Below, piece by piece: positions 15,604 to 24,969 of a stretch of 64,000 nt of DNA (position 1 is the first letter of the stretch; the number at the start of each line of letters is the position of its first letter). Position numbers and translations under genes: made by a program. This DNA comes from Brevibacillus dissolubilis (GTDB taxonomy: Bacteria; Bacillota; Bacilli; Brevibacillales; Brevibacillaceae). The stretch covers positions 242,362 to 306,361 of the forward strand of contig NZ_VCNA01000007.1 in NCBI RefSeq assembly GCF_006170445.1. The letters are read 5' to 3'. The notes below the pieces were generated by a model. It ran no database searches and was not told where the DNA came from. It saw nothing but the letters and a program-made list of their open reading frames with translations.

Positions 15604-16644
15604 ATGGTTCGTGTAGGGATTGTGGGAGCGACCGGATACAGCGGTGTAGAGCTGATTCGGCTGCTTTCGGGACATCCAGAAGTGCATATTCATCGATTGT
15701 ATTCAAGCTCGTCGGAAGGAACAGAATTGGCCGCGGGCTTTCCCCATCTGCAAAGCTTTCCTTTGCCTGCATTGGAATCGATTGACGCGGAAAAGATGGC
15801 GGAAGCCAACGACGTGATTTTTCTTGCAACTCCGGCTGGGGTGAGTACCAAGCTGTCGCCTGCATTGACCGGTGCGGGCGCGAGAGTCATTGACCTGTCC
15901 GGGGATTTCCGTCTTCGTTCGGGGGACGCTTACCGTCAGTGGTACCGCAAAGAACCCGCTGAGCCAAAGCATCTGGCACAGGCTGTATATGGACTGCATG
16001 AATGGAGACAAGAAGAGGTAGCCGCAGCTAAGCTGGTGGCGAATCCGGGCTGTTATCCGACCGCGACACTGTTGGCGCTTTTGCCGCTTGGTCTGTCGGG
16101 CTGGGTGCAACCGAACAGCTGGATTGTGGATGCCAAGTCGGGTGTATCAGGAGCGGGCCGTGGTGCATCACTTGGGGTCCATTACAGTGAAGTGAATGAG
16201 AACTTCGCCGCGTATAAGGTGGGGCAGCATCAGCATACACCAGAGATTGAGCAGGAATTGGCCGCACAGATTGGGGCGGAGATGCTGGTGCAGTTTACAC
16301 CGCATTTGGTACCGATGACGAGAGGGATTTTTGTCACGGCCTACGCGCAGTTGAATCAAGATGTAAAGCTTGATCAGATTCAGGCGTTGTATGAAGAGAC
16401 GTATGCAGGCAAGCCGTTCGTGCGGGTACGCCAGCCGGGCAGCTATCCACGGACAAAAGAAGTGTATGGCTCCAACTATTGTGACATCGCGGTGCACCTC
16501 GACGAACGTACCGGACGGGTGATCCTGCTGTCCGTCATTGACAATGTGGTCAAGGGAGCGGCTGGGCAGGCGATTCAGAATATGAATACGATGCTTGGAA
16601 TGCCTGAGACGATGGGCCTTTTGAATCGACCAGTATTTCCGTAA
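15604..16644 (+). CDS. argC: N-acetyl-gamma-glutamyl-phosphate reductase
   Basis: 346 residues from ATG 15604, with GGGTGGG before it; the open frame reaches further upstream but crosses the terminator and promoter. It catalyses NADPH-dependent reduction of N-acetylglutamyl phosphate to the semialdehyde, the third step of arginine synthesis. The NADP loop GATGYSGVEL is at the N-terminus, and the catalytic Cys is in NPGCYPTA. The family SGVSGAGR motif is also present. It is the first gene of argC-argB-argD. The usual next gene, argJ, is missing. Confidence 0.96.
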   Translation: MVRVGIVGATGYSGVELIRLLSGHPEVHIHRLYSSSSEGTELAAGFPHLQSFPLPALESIDAEKMAEANDVIFLATPAGVSTKLSPALTGAGARVIDLSGDFRLRSGDAYRQWYRKEPAEPKHLAQAVYGLHEWRQEEVAAAKLVANPGCYPTATLLALLPLGLSGWVQPNSWIVDAKSGVSGAGRGASLGVHYSEVNENFAAYKVGQHQHTPEIEQELAAQIGAEMLVQFTPHLVPMTRGIFVTAYAQLNQDVKLDQIQALYEETYAGKPFVRVRQPGSYPRTKEVYGSNYCDIAVHLDERTGRVILLSVIDNVVKGAAGQAIQNMNTMLGMPETMGLLNRPVFP

Positions 16645-16668
16645 AAAGAGACAGGAGTGGATAGAGAG

Positions 16669-17472
16669 ATGGAACCGATATTGGTGATCAAATGCGGGGG
16701 AAGCACGATGGAGCAGCTTCCCGTTGCTTTTTTCACGGCGCTGGCACAGATGCAGCAGGCAGGAAAGCAGATCGTCATCGTCCACGGAGGCGGTCCGGCG
16801 ATCAATCAGGCACTGGCCCAGATGCAGATTCAGCCTCAGTTCGTCGATGGTATGCGGGTGACGGATGAACAGACACTACAGGTCGTGGAGATGGTGCTGT
16901 GTGGCTCGATCAATAAGCAGCTGGTCAGACGAATCCAGACTGCAGGTGGTCGGGCATGGGGGCTGAGTGGAGTAGACGGCGGTCTGATCACGGCGCAACA
17001 GACCAGTCTGCCGCTCGGATTAGTAGGGGAGATTGAGCGTGTCGACCCGGCTGCAATCCATGCGGTGTTGGATCAGGGGTGCATCCCGGTCATCGCTCCG
17101 CTCGGTGTGTCAGCAGATGGCACACAGGCGTACAACATCAATGCCGATGTAGCAGCAGGGGCAGTAGCAGCCGTGCTTTCTGCCGAAAAATTATTGATGA
17201 TTACCGATGTTGCGGGGATCATGCGCCCCCAAGCGAACGGAGAGCTGGCCGTGGAGTCTCAGGTAAGCCCGTCCGACATCGCTGAATGGACAGAGGCGGG
17301 TATCATCTACGGTGGTATGATTCCCAAGGTGCAATCCGCACTGGATGCCTTACACCAAGGTGTGCGCGAAGTCGTGATTTGTCAGGGAACAGCGGAAGCA
17401 GTACGGGCGGCCTGTACAGGAGAGCCTGTAGGTACATCTATTCAAGCGGAATATGGGGGAGTGGCACAATGA
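16669..17472 (+). CDS. argB: Acetylglutamate kinase
   Basis: 267 residues from ATG 16669 (AGGAG 11 bases upstream; GTG 16657 overlaps that site). It phosphorylates N-acetylglutamate using ATP. Motifs of the amino-acid kinase fold are seen: VIKCGGSTM, IVHGGGPAINQ, the substrate loop GGRAWGLSGVDGG, NINADVAAG and LLMITDVAGIM. It directly follows argC and overlaps argD by four bases (ATGA), so the two are translationally coupled. Confidence 0.96.
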   Translation: MEPILVIKCGGSTMEQLPVAFFTALAQMQQAGKQIVIVHGGGPAINQALAQMQIQPQFVDGMRVTDEQTLQVVEMVLCGSINKQLVRRIQTAGGRAWGLSGVDGGLITAQQTSLPLGLVGEIERVDPAAIHAVLDQGCIPVIAPLGVSADGTQAYNINADVAAGAVAAVLSAEKLLMITDVAGIMRPQANGELAVESQVSPSDIAEWTEAGIIYGGMIPKVQSALDALHQGVREVVICQGTAEAVRAACTGEPVGTSIQAEYGGVAQ

Positions 17473-18656
17473 GTCAGTCAGCAGTTTCAACTTCATGCAA
17501 TCTAATGAATAATTACGCAAGGTGGCCGATCGCCTTGGTCAAGGGGCAAGCCAACACCGTCTGGGACGACACAGGAAAAGCCTATCTGGACTTCACCTCA
17601 GGCATCGCGGTCACATCCCTGGGCCATTGCCCGCCACAGGTAACCAAGGCGCTGCAGGAGCAGCTGGAGACGCTCTGGCACTGCTCCAATCTGTTCCGCA
17701 TCCCTGTGCAGGAAGAGCTTGCGGCCAAGCTGGCTGAAGTGTCTGGTCTCGACAAAGTATTCTTCTGCAACAGCGGAGCTGAGGCCAACGAAGGTGCGAT
17801 CAAGATCGCCCGCCGCTATGCGCAAAAAATCAAAGGGGAAGAGCGCTACGAAGTCATCACGTTCCATCAGTCGTTCCACGGACGCACACTGGCGACACTG
17901 ACGGCGACAGGACAAGACAAGGTAAAAGACGGCTTCCTGCCTCTGCCGGAGGGCTTCATCAGCGTACCCTACAATGATCTGGAGGCACTCAAGGCAGTGA
18001 TCACCGAGCGTACCTGCGGCATCCTGATGGAGCTGGTACAAGGCGAAGGCGGCGTCCATGCAGCCGATCCAGCATGGGTCAAGGCCGTGCGGGAGCTGTG
18101 CGACGAGCAAGGCATCCTATTTATGGTTGACGAGGTACAGACAGGGATCGGACGTACCGGTACATGGTTTGCGTTCCAGCAATACGGGATTACACCAGAT
18201 GTCGTCTCCGTGGCCAAAGGACTGGGCAGCGGCTTCCCGATCGGCGCTGTGTTGGCTGTCGACAAGGTAGCAGAAGCGTTTTCGCCGGGCACCCATGGGA
18301 CTACCTTCGGGGGCAACCCACTCGCAACTACAGCGGGTGTGGCAACATTGGCCACGATTGAGCAAGAGAACCTGCTGGCACGCGTCAATCAGCTGAACGA
18401 ATACCTCGTAGCCCAGCTTCAGAAACTGCAACAGACCAGCGGGGATAAAGTCACCCATATCCGCGGACGCGGCCTGCTGATCGGTGTCGAGCTGACCCAG
18501 CCTGCCGCAGATATCATCACCTATGCACGGGAAAAAGGTGTGCTTCTCCACAGCGCAGGGCCCAATGTAATCCGCCTGCTGCCATCCTTTGTGACGACAG
18601 AGCAAGAGATCGATACCGTGATCAACGTACTGACAGAAGCCCTTTTACAAGGCTAA
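17469..18656 (+). CDS. argD: Acetylornithine aminotransferase
   Basis: 395 residues from ATG 17469. A PLP-dependent class III aminotransferase converting acetylglutamate semialdehyde to acetylornithine. Seen: LDFTSGIAV, NSGAEANEGAIKIAR, FHGRTLATLTATGQ, VQGEGGV, DEVQTGIGRTG, and the PLP lysine in VAKGLGSGFPIGA. The overlap with argB shows one operon. A terminator follows, before the separate carA promoter. Confidence 0.96.
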   Translation: MSQSAVSTSCNLMNNYARWPIALVKGQANTVWDDTGKAYLDFTSGIAVTSLGHCPPQVTKALQEQLETLWHCSNLFRIPVQEELAAKLAEVSGLDKVFFCNSGAEANEGAIKIARRYAQKIKGEERYEVITFHQSFHGRTLATLTATGQDKVKDGFLPLPEGFISVPYNDLEALKAVITERTCGILMELVQGEGGVHAADPAWVKAVRELCDEQGILFMVDEVQTGIGRTGTWFAFQQYGITPDVVSVAKGLGSGFPIGAVLAVDKVAEAFSPGTHGTTFGGNPLATTAGVATLATIEQENLLARVNQLNEYLVAQLQKLQQTSGDKVTHIRGRGLLIGVELTQPAADIITYAREKGVLLHSAGPNVIRLLPSFVTTEQEIDTVINVLTEALLQG

Positions 18657-18664
18657 ATACAAGC

Positions 18665-18700
18665 GAAGAACTAGGGATTTTTCTCTGGTTCTTTTTTTTA
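18665..18700 (+). terminator. Terminator after argD
   Basis: AAGAACTAGGGA and TCTCTGGTTCTT form an imperfect stem around TTTT, followed by a run of Ts. Confidence 0.75.
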
Positions 18701-18712
18701 CGTGAAAAAGGA

Positions 18713-18747
18713 TTGCATCTTTATAACTTCATTTGTATAATAATGCA
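18713..18747 (+). promoter_or_regulatory. carA promoter with ARG box
   Basis: TTGCAT (18713-18718) and TATAAT (18736-18741), 17 apart, are near-ideal. TGTATAATAATGCA (18734-18747) matches the ARG box and covers the -10, so these carAB genes should be repressed by arginine. Confidence 0.75.
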
Positions 18748-18821
18748 TTATTACGAATAAACATAAAATCAAAACAGCCAAATAGATAACAGACTGGTTT
18801 GGACGGGAGATGAAACGTTAG

Positions 18822-19928
18822 ATGAATAAGAATGCACATTCGCATGGAACGGGATACGTTACGCTGACGACCGGGGATGTGTTCGAAGGGACGATTTACG
18901 GCGCACCGCTTTTGACGAGTGGGGAAGTGGTGTTTCATACAGGGATGACAGGATACCAGGAAGTGATGACAGACCCATCGTTTGCAGGGCAGATCGTTAC
19001 CTTCACCTATCCGCTGATCGGCAACTACGGAGTGAATGAACTGGACAATGAGGCGCATAAACCTGCATTGGCCGGGATGATCGTGGGGGATTTGTGCGAG
19101 AAGCCGAGTCACTTCCGCTCACGCTATTCACTTGCAGAGGTGGCAGAAAAGCATAGCTTCCCGATCCTCGCGGGGATTGATACACGGACGATCACCAAGC
19201 TGGTGCGCGATCTGGGCAATATCTACGGTGTCATCTCTGACCGCCCCTTGAGCGTAGAGGAAGTGCAGGCGTTCCGTGCGAAGCGCAAGGCAGAGCCTGT
19301 GGTTGCATCCGTCTCCTGCGAGCAGCCTGTGCATTTCCCGGGCAAACGGGAGCATATCGTACTAATCGATCTGGGCGCGAAGCAGTCGATCATCACCGAA
19401 CTGCTTGCGATGGGTTGCCGAGTGACCGCTGTGCCGTACAACACCACCTATGCAGAGATCAAAGCCCTGCAGCCTGATGGTCTAGTACTCTCTAACGGCC
19501 CTGGAGACCCGATGGAGATGCTGCCATACCTCGCTGAGTGGAAAAAGGCAGTGGAGCAATACCCGACACTGGGGATCTGCCTCGGACATCAGGTGCTGGC
19601 TCTCATGTACGGGGCCAAAACAGAGCGTCTGCCATACGGTCACCGCGGCAGTAACCACCCGGTCAAGGAGCTTGCCACCGGAAAAGTCTATCTGACCTCG
19701 CAAAACCACGGGTATGTGGTCAAAGAGGATTCTCTTGATAAAAACAACCTTGCAATCACCTACCGCAATGTCAATGACGGCACCGTGGAAGGCATCCGCC
19801 ACCACTACCTGCCGATGATGAGCGTACAGTTCCATCCAGAAGCACATCCGGGTCCAAGTGACACTTCACATATTTTCACATCATTTATTCAGTCTTTACA
19901 GTCGATGGGAGCGAAGCATTATGCCTAA
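18822..19928 (+). CDS. carA: Carbamoyl-phosphate synthase small (glutaminase) subunit
   Basis: 368 residues. It hydrolyses glutamine and passes ammonia to the large subunit. The N-terminal CarA domain has GMTGYQEVMTDPSFAGQIV; the C-terminal class I glutaminase has the Cys nucleophile in GICLGHQVLAL and the His-Glu pair in VQFHPEAHPGP. It overlaps carB by eight bases. The arginine-type operator and linkage to argF indicate the arginine-specific enzyme set. Confidence 0.96.
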   Translation: MNKNAHSHGTGYVTLTTGDVFEGTIYGAPLLTSGEVVFHTGMTGYQEVMTDPSFAGQIVTFTYPLIGNYGVNELDNEAHKPALAGMIVGDLCEKPSHFRSRYSLAEVAEKHSFPILAGIDTRTITKLVRDLGNIYGVISDRPLSVEEVQAFRAKRKAEPVVASVSCEQPVHFPGKREHIVLIDLGAKQSIITELLAMGCRVTAVPYNTTYAEIKALQPDGLVLSNGPGDPMEMLPYLAEWKKAVEQYPTLGICLGHQVLALMYGAKTERLPYGHRGSNHPVKELATGKVYLTSQNHGYVVKEDSLDKNNLAITYRNVNDGTVEGIRHHYLPMMSVQFHPEAHPGPSDTSHIFTSFIQSLQSMGAKHYA

Positions 19929-22900
19929 GGCACAACACATACACAAGGTACTGGTGGTCGGTTCTGGACCGATCGTGATTGGGCAGGCAGCGGAGTTTGA
20001 CTACTCCGGCACGCAGGCTTGCCTGGCACTCAAAGAGGAAGGCGTAGAGGTCATCCTCGTCAACAATAACCCAGCTACCATCATGACAGATGAGCATATT
20101 GCAGACAAAGTCTATATGGAACCGCTGACTGTGGAATCGATCACCCGCATCATCGAAAAAGAACGCCCGGACGGGTTGTTACCTACCTTGGGAGGTCAGA
20201 CGGGTCTGAACATGGCCGTCTCCCTCTCTGAGGCAGGGGTGCTCCAGAAGTATGGTGTCGCCCTGCTCGGTACTCCACTTGATGCGATCCAGAACGGGGA
20301 AGACCGTGAGCTTTTCAAGCAAATGATGAAGCGCATCGGTGAGCCTGTGCCAGAGAGTGAGACAGTGGAAACGGTGGAAGCGGCTCTTGCTTTTGCTGAT
20401 AAAATCGGCTATCCAGTGATCGTCCGCCCAGCCTATACACTCGGTGGTGCAGGCGGCGGTATCGCCAATGATGTGGAATCACTCCAGGCTGTGGCCACCC
20501 GTGGTCTTGCTGCCAGCCCGATCCAACAAATCCTCGTAGAGCGCAGCGTAAAAGGCTGGAAAGAGATCGAATACGAGGTCATGCGCGATGCCAACGATAC
20601 TTGCATCATCGTATGTAACATGGAAAACTTCGATCCGGTTGGTGTGCATACAGGGGACAGTATCGTTGTAGCCCCGTCCCAGACGCTGACCGACCAGCAA
20701 TACCAGATGCTCAGAAGCGTCTCTACCAAGGTAATCCGCGCACTCGGCGTGGTCGGCGGATGTAATATCCAGTTCGCCCTCGACCCTGTGTCTGACCAAT
20801 ATTATCTAATCGAGGTCAACCCGCGCGTCAGCCGCTCCAGTGCACTTGCCTCCAAAGCGACCGGCTATCCAATCGCACGCATGGCCGCCAAGCTGGCACT
20901 CGGCTACAACCTCGATGAGCTGATCAACCCAATCACAGGCTATACCTACGCAAGCTTTGAGCCGACGCTTGACTATGTCGTGGTCAAGATCCCACGCTGG
21001 CCTTTTGATAAATTCTCACATGCCGACCGCACTCTCGGCACACAGATGAAAGCGACGGGTGAAGTGATGGCGATTGCCCGCAACCTGGAGTCCGGTCTGT
21101 TAAAAGCGGTTCGTTCTCTGGAGCTTGGTTATCATCACCTCTACCGTGCCGACATGGCTGCCCTCTCACGCGAAGAGCTGTGGCAAGCGGCTACCGAAGC
21201 GACCGATATCCGTCTGTTTGCCTTGGCACAGGCAGTACGTGAAGGCTTCACTCTCGAAGAACTGCATGAGGCGACTGGTATCGATCCATTTTTCCTCGAC
21301 AAAATCGGGCAAATCATCGCACTCGAACAGGAATTGGCACAACATACGCTGGATCAGCTCCCGCAAGACCTGCTCAAAGAGGCCAAACAACGCGGCTTCG
21401 CAGACAGCACGATTGCTTGGCTGACCGGCACAGAGGAGACAGCCGTCCGCGAGCTACGCGCAAGCCTGAACCTGTATCCTAGCTTCAACATGGTAGATAC
21501 CTGCGCAGGTGAATTCGAGGCGAAGACCCCATACTACTACTCCACCTGGCAAGGCCAAGATGAAGTAGCTCCACTCTCCGGTAAAAAAGTGCTGGTTCTC
21601 GGTTCCGGCCCAATCCGCATCGGTCAGGGTGTCGAGTTCGACTATTGCTCCGTCCATGCAGCCAAAGCATTGCAAGGACAAGAGATCAAAGCGGTCGTAG
21701 TCAACAACAACCCTGAGACGGTCAGTACCGATTATCAGACAGCGGACCATCTGTATTTTGAACCATTGACCGTAGAAGACGTGCTGCATATCGCACAGCG
21801 TGAGCAGGTCACAGACGTACTGGTTCAATTCGGCGGGCAGACCGCGATCAATCTCGCGGCACCGCTTGCACAGGCAGGTCTAAACATCATGGGCACGACG
21901 CTTGCAGCGATTGACAGTGTGGAAGACCGTGAACAGTTTTATGAGCTGCTGCGCGGACTGTCCATCCCGCATATCCCAGGTCAGGGTGTCACCTCTATGG
22001 AGGAGGCTGTCGCTGCTGCTACAACCATCGGCTATCCGGTCTTGCTCCGTCCGTCTTACGTAATCGGCGGTCAAGGCATGACCATCGCCTATGACGAGTC
22101 CGAAGTGATTCAAGCGGTCAGTGGCTGGCTCACAGCGGAGGGGGCACAGAGCTTCTTCCCGCTGCTCGTTGACAAGTTCATCCCGGGTCTCGAAGTCGAG
22201 ATCGATGCCGTATGCGACGGAACCGATGTATTGATCCCAGGGATTTATCAGCACGTGGAAAAAGCGGGGATCCACTCCGGTGACAGTACTGCGATTTTCC
22301 CGGCTCCTGATCTGAGTGAGCAACACAAAAACACCATCCTGACCTACACCAAGCAGATCGCTGTAGCGATGGGTGCGGTCGGCTTGATCAATATTCAGTT
22401 CGTCATCGATCAAGACACCATCTACGTGCTTGAAGTGAATCCGCGTGCTTCCCGTACCGTGCCGATCACCAGCAAAGTAACAGGCGTCCCACTTGTTGAG
22501 CTGGCTGTGCGCGCTAGCCTCGGGGAGTCCCTCGGCAAGCTTGGATTCGGAACCGGTCTGCTGCCAGAGATCCCGTATATCGTCGTCAAAGCACCTGTAT
22601 TCTCCACCATCAAGCTCAACGGTGTAGACCCGGCACTTGGCCCTGACATGAAATCAACAGGCGAAGTCCTCGGCCTCGGCCGCAGCCTGACCGAAGCCGC
22701 GTCCAAAGCATTCGGCTACAAAGAAGGAGCACTTCCTGCCTTAAAACAGGGTGACTGGCTGTTCGTCTCCTTGCAGGATGGCGATAAATCCACCTTGGTG
22801 GCGCAGCTGTCCCTTTTACAGCAACAGGGAATTCAGTTAGCCGCTACACCAGGTACAACACAATATCTAGTATCCCAGGGACTTACTGTTCCGAGCGTAA

Positions 22901-23160
22901 TTTCCAACGAAACCGAGCTACAATCGTTTATCCATAAACAAAAAATCCATCTGGCACTGATCACACCGACCAAAGGAAACCGTTCCGACCGTACCGGATT
23001 TGCGCTTCGTTCCCTTGCCTTACAGAAGGGCATCCCGTTGATCACCGCCGTGGAAACATTCGGGCTTTATCTGCAAGCCAACCAACAAAAGGAGAGTGGC
23101 ACACATGTTGTCTGCGAAGACCTTCAATCTTTATCCCAACCTCAATCTTCAGCACTTTAA
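19921..23160 (+). CDS. carB: Carbamoyl-phosphate synthase large subunit
   Basis: 1079 residues from ATG 19921 (GGGAGCGAAG upstream); an upstream in-frame start at 19858 lies inside carA and is not needed. It makes carbamoyl phosphate from bicarbonate, ammonia and two ATP. Two homologous ATP-grasp halves begin with VLVVGSGPIVIGQAAEFDYS and VLVLGSGPIRIGQGVEFDYC; NPRVSRSSALASKATG and NPRASRTVPITSKVTG mark their metal sites. The last roughly 140 residues are the methylglyoxal-synthase-like allosteric domain. Its 3' end overlaps argF by 56 bases. Confidence 0.97.
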   Translation: MPKAQHIHKVLVVGSGPIVIGQAAEFDYSGTQACLALKEEGVEVILVNNNPATIMTDEHIADKVYMEPLTVESITRIIEKERPDGLLPTLGGQTGLNMAVSLSEAGVLQKYGVALLGTPLDAIQNGEDRELFKQMMKRIGEPVPESETVETVEAALAFADKIGYPVIVRPAYTLGGAGGGIANDVESLQAVATRGLAASPIQQILVERSVKGWKEIEYEVMRDANDTCIIVCNMENFDPVGVHTGDSIVVAPSQTLTDQQYQMLRSVSTKVIRALGVVGGCNIQFALDPVSDQYYLIEVNPRVSRSSALASKATGYPIARMAAKLALGYNLDELINPITGYTYASFEPTLDYVVVKIPRWPFDKFSHADRTLGTQMKATGEVMAIARNLESGLLKAVRSLELGYHHLYRADMAALSREELWQAATEATDIRLFALAQAVREGFTLEELHEATGIDPFFLDKIGQIIALEQELAQHTLDQLPQDLLKEAKQRGFADSTIAWLTGTEETAVRELRASLNLYPSFNMVDTCAGEFEAKTPYYYSTWQGQDEVAPLSGKKVLVLGSGPIRIGQGVEFDYCSVHAAKALQGQEIKAVVVNNNPETVSTDYQTADHLYFEPLTVEDVLHIAQREQVTDVLVQFGGQTAINLAAPLAQAGLNIMGTTLAAIDSVEDREQFYELLRGLSIPHIPGQGVTSMEEAVAAATTIGYPVLLRPSYVIGGQGMTIAYDESEVIQAVSGWLTAEGAQSFFPLLVDKFIPGLEVEIDAVCDGTDVLIPGIYQHVEKAGIHSGDSTAIFPAPDLSEQHKNTILTYTKQIAVAMGAVGLINIQFVIDQDTIYVLEVNPRASRTVPITSKVTGVPLVELAVRASLGESLGKLGFGTGLLPEIPYIVVKAPVFSTIKLNGVDPALGPDMKSTGEVLGLGRSLTEAASKAFGYKEGALPALKQGDWLFVSLQDGDKSTLVAQLSLLQQQGIQLAATPGTTQYLVSQGLTVPSVISNETELQSFIHKQKIHLALITPTKGNRSDRTGFALRSLALQKGIPLITAVETFGLYLQANQQKESGTHVVCEDLQSLSQPQSSAL

Positions 23161-24076
23161 GGGACGTGATGTCCTGCGGATCGATGAGTTCAACCAGCAG
23201 GAATTACACCAGCTCGTCCAGCTTGCTCTGGATATCAAAAAGATGCAAAAAGCAGGGACTCCCTATCAACCGCTGAAAGGCAAAACCTTGGGGATGATCT
23301 TCACCAAATCGTCGACGCGGACACGTGTTTCTTTTGAAGTGGGCATGTATCAGCTCGGCGGGATGAGCCTGTTTTTAAGTGACCGTGACCTGCAGATCGG
23401 TCGTGGTGAGCCGATCTCAGATACCGCCCAGGTCATGTCCCGCTATCTGGACTGCATCATGATCCGCACCCATGCACACGAAGATGTGGAAGAGCTGGCC
23501 CGCTACGCAGATATCCCGATCATCAACGGTCTGACCGATCAGTTCCACCCATGCCAAGCGCTGGCTGACCTGCTGACCATTCTTGAGCACAAAGGCAGCT
23601 TGGAAGGCGTTAAGCTCACCTATATCGGTGACGGAAATAACGTAGCCAACTCTCTCGTGCTCGGAGCGGCTCTCCTCGGACTCGACATCCGTGTCGCTAC
23701 TCCGGAAGGCTATGAAATGGACCCGCAAATCTTGCAACAGGCACAAGCATACGCGAACCAATCGGGAGCGAAGCTGTTGACCACTCATGATCCGTTGGAA
23801 GCAGTACATCAGACCGAGGTGATCTATACAGACGTCTGGACGAGTATGGGCTTTGAAGCGGAGAATGAGAAGCGTTTGAAGGATTTTGCCGCTTATCAGG
23901 TGAACCAAGACCTCATGAAAAATGCTGATCCGAACTACCTGTTTATGCACTGTTTACCTGCCCACCGTGGGGAAGAAGTGGCGGCTGACGTGATTGATAG
24001 CAAACATTCTATCGTTTTCGATCAGGCTGAGAACCGTTTACATGCCCAGAAGGCTATTCTAACCACGGTACTTTAA
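23105..24076 (+). CDS. argF: Ornithine carbamoyltransferase
   Basis: 323 residues from ATG 23105, with AAAGGAG upstream inside carB. It joins carbamoyl phosphate to ornithine to give citrulline. The carbamoyl-phosphate site is FTKSSTRTRVSFE; the ornithine side has HCLPAHRGEEV, and FHPCQALADLLT is present. The N-terminus carries about 16 residues before the usual HFKGRD start. A catabolic role is less likely, since the gene is in the ARG-box operon with carAB. Confidence 0.96.
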   Translation: MLSAKTFNLYPNLNLQHFKGRDVLRIDEFNQQELHQLVQLALDIKKMQKAGTPYQPLKGKTLGMIFTKSSTRTRVSFEVGMYQLGGMSLFLSDRDLQIGRGEPISDTAQVMSRYLDCIMIRTHAHEDVEELARYADIPIINGLTDQFHPCQALADLLTILEHKGSLEGVKLTYIGDGNNVANSLVLGAALLGLDIRVATPEGYEMDPQILQQAQAYANQSGAKLLTTHDPLEAVHQTEVIYTDVWTSMGFEAENEKRLKDFAAYQVNQDLMKNADPNYLFMHCLPAHRGEEVAADVIDSKHSIVFDQAENRLHAQKAILTTVL

Positions 24077-24176
24077 GGAAGAAATGGGTGACAAAAACAA
24101 AAAATTCTGCTACGATGAATAAATGTTAGGAATGTCGAACTAGTTCTAAAAACATAATTACACTAATAAACTACTA

Positions 24177-24206
24177 TTGCACAAAATTTACTTCTGTGTG
24201 TATCAT
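24177..24206 (+). promoter_or_regulatory. Candidate promoter of the 25-residue peptide gene
   Basis: TTGCAC (24177-24182) and TATCAT (24201-24206), 18 apart, lie about 70 bases before the peptide start. Confidence 0.5.
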
Positions 24207-24273
24207 GTAAGTAAGGCTGAGGTTTACCATAACTAGTTACTCTCCGTACTTTTTATTCTAGGAGGAATGCAAT

Positions 24274-24351
24274 ATGAAAAAGGCATTTGTAACCATTCTT
24301 CTGGTAGCAGGGATCGTAGCAGCGACTTCTGCAAATTTTAACGTACTCTAA
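24274..24351 (+). CDS. 25-residue hydrophobic peptide
   Basis: ATG 24274 is preceded by AGGAGGAATGCAAT, a very strong ribosome site. The product starts MKKAFVTILLVAGIVAATSA and ends NFNVL. It resembles a minimal signal peptide: two Lys, a hydrophobic core, then an AxSA-type cleavage site that would release NFNVL. The gene has its own promoter candidate and a perfect terminator hairpin just after the stop. It could be an exported signalling pentapeptide, a membrane microprotein, or a leader peptide controlling the genes downstream. I do not recognise a family. Confidence 0.65.
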   Translation: MKKAFVTILLVAGIVAATSANFNVL

Positions 24352-24363
24352 ACCTAAACCAAT

Positions 24364-24400
24364 GGAAAAACACCGCTGATTGAAGTGGTGTTTTTCCGCA
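24364..24400 (+). terminator. Terminator after the 25-residue peptide gene
   Basis: GGAAAAACACC (24364-24374) pairs perfectly with GGTGTTTTTCC (24387-24397). It sits between the peptide gene and the membrane protein and could act as an attenuator. Confidence 0.75.
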
Positions 24401-24417
24401 ATTCTGGGGGTTTTTTT

Positions 24418-24969
24418 ATGTTGTTAGATGTTATAATATTCTCGTTTATAGTAGCTTTACTGCGAGGTGGAAGATTACGCGAGATACCCGTTTTCCATAA
24501 GGTGGTGTTCTTGGGGAGCAGTATCGTCTTACAGCTTTGTTCTGCGTTCTTACCCGGTTGGTCAGGGGTGTTGGTATCCTTGGCGTATGTGGGGACGTTG
24601 CTGTTTTTCATGTTTAATCGGGAACATGAGGACATCCGTATTTTTATGGTAGGCTGGTTTATGAATGCGCTTGCGATCTGGTTGAACGGGGGAAAAATGC
24701 CGATCGACCTGGAACAGGCAAAAAAATTGCCGTATTCGTTGGATGCGGTGATAAATGGGACAGACTTTAAACATAGTGTCTTAACAGAAGTAACAAGAGT
24801 GCCTTTTTTCGCCGATATCATTTATATGCCCTATCCCATTCCACGGGTGATTAGCCTGGGTGACGTATTTATTATGATAGGAGCGTTTCTGTTGATCCAA
24901 CGCATTATGAACAAGCCTATATCACTAGTACATTTGCGCGAAGGAAAAAACTATGCGACCAAAAATTGA
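24418..24969 (+). CDS. DUF5317-like membrane protein
   Basis: 183 residues from ATG 24418 (GGGGG seven bases upstream). Five or so hydrophobic segments are seen (LLDVIIFSFIVALL, VVFLGSSIVLQLCSAFL, VLVSLAYVGTLLFFMF, FMNALAIWLNGGKMPI, VFIMIGAFLLIQRIM), with the conserved-looking stretch NALAIWLNGGKMP followed by YMPYPIPRVISLGDV. The pattern fits the DUF5317 family from memory. The 3' end overlaps the HD-GYP gene by 17 bases, so the two likely work together, perhaps as a membrane signalling pair. Function unknown. Confidence 0.75.
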   Translation: MLLDVIIFSFIVALLRGGRLREIPVFHKVVFLGSSIVLQLCSAFLPGWSGVLVSLAYVGTLLFFMFNREHEDIRIFMVGWFMNALAIWLNGGKMPIDLEQAKKLPYSLDAVINGTDFKHSVLTEVTRVPFFADIIYMPYPIPRVISLGDVFIMIGAFLLIQRIMNKPISLVHLREGKNYATKN

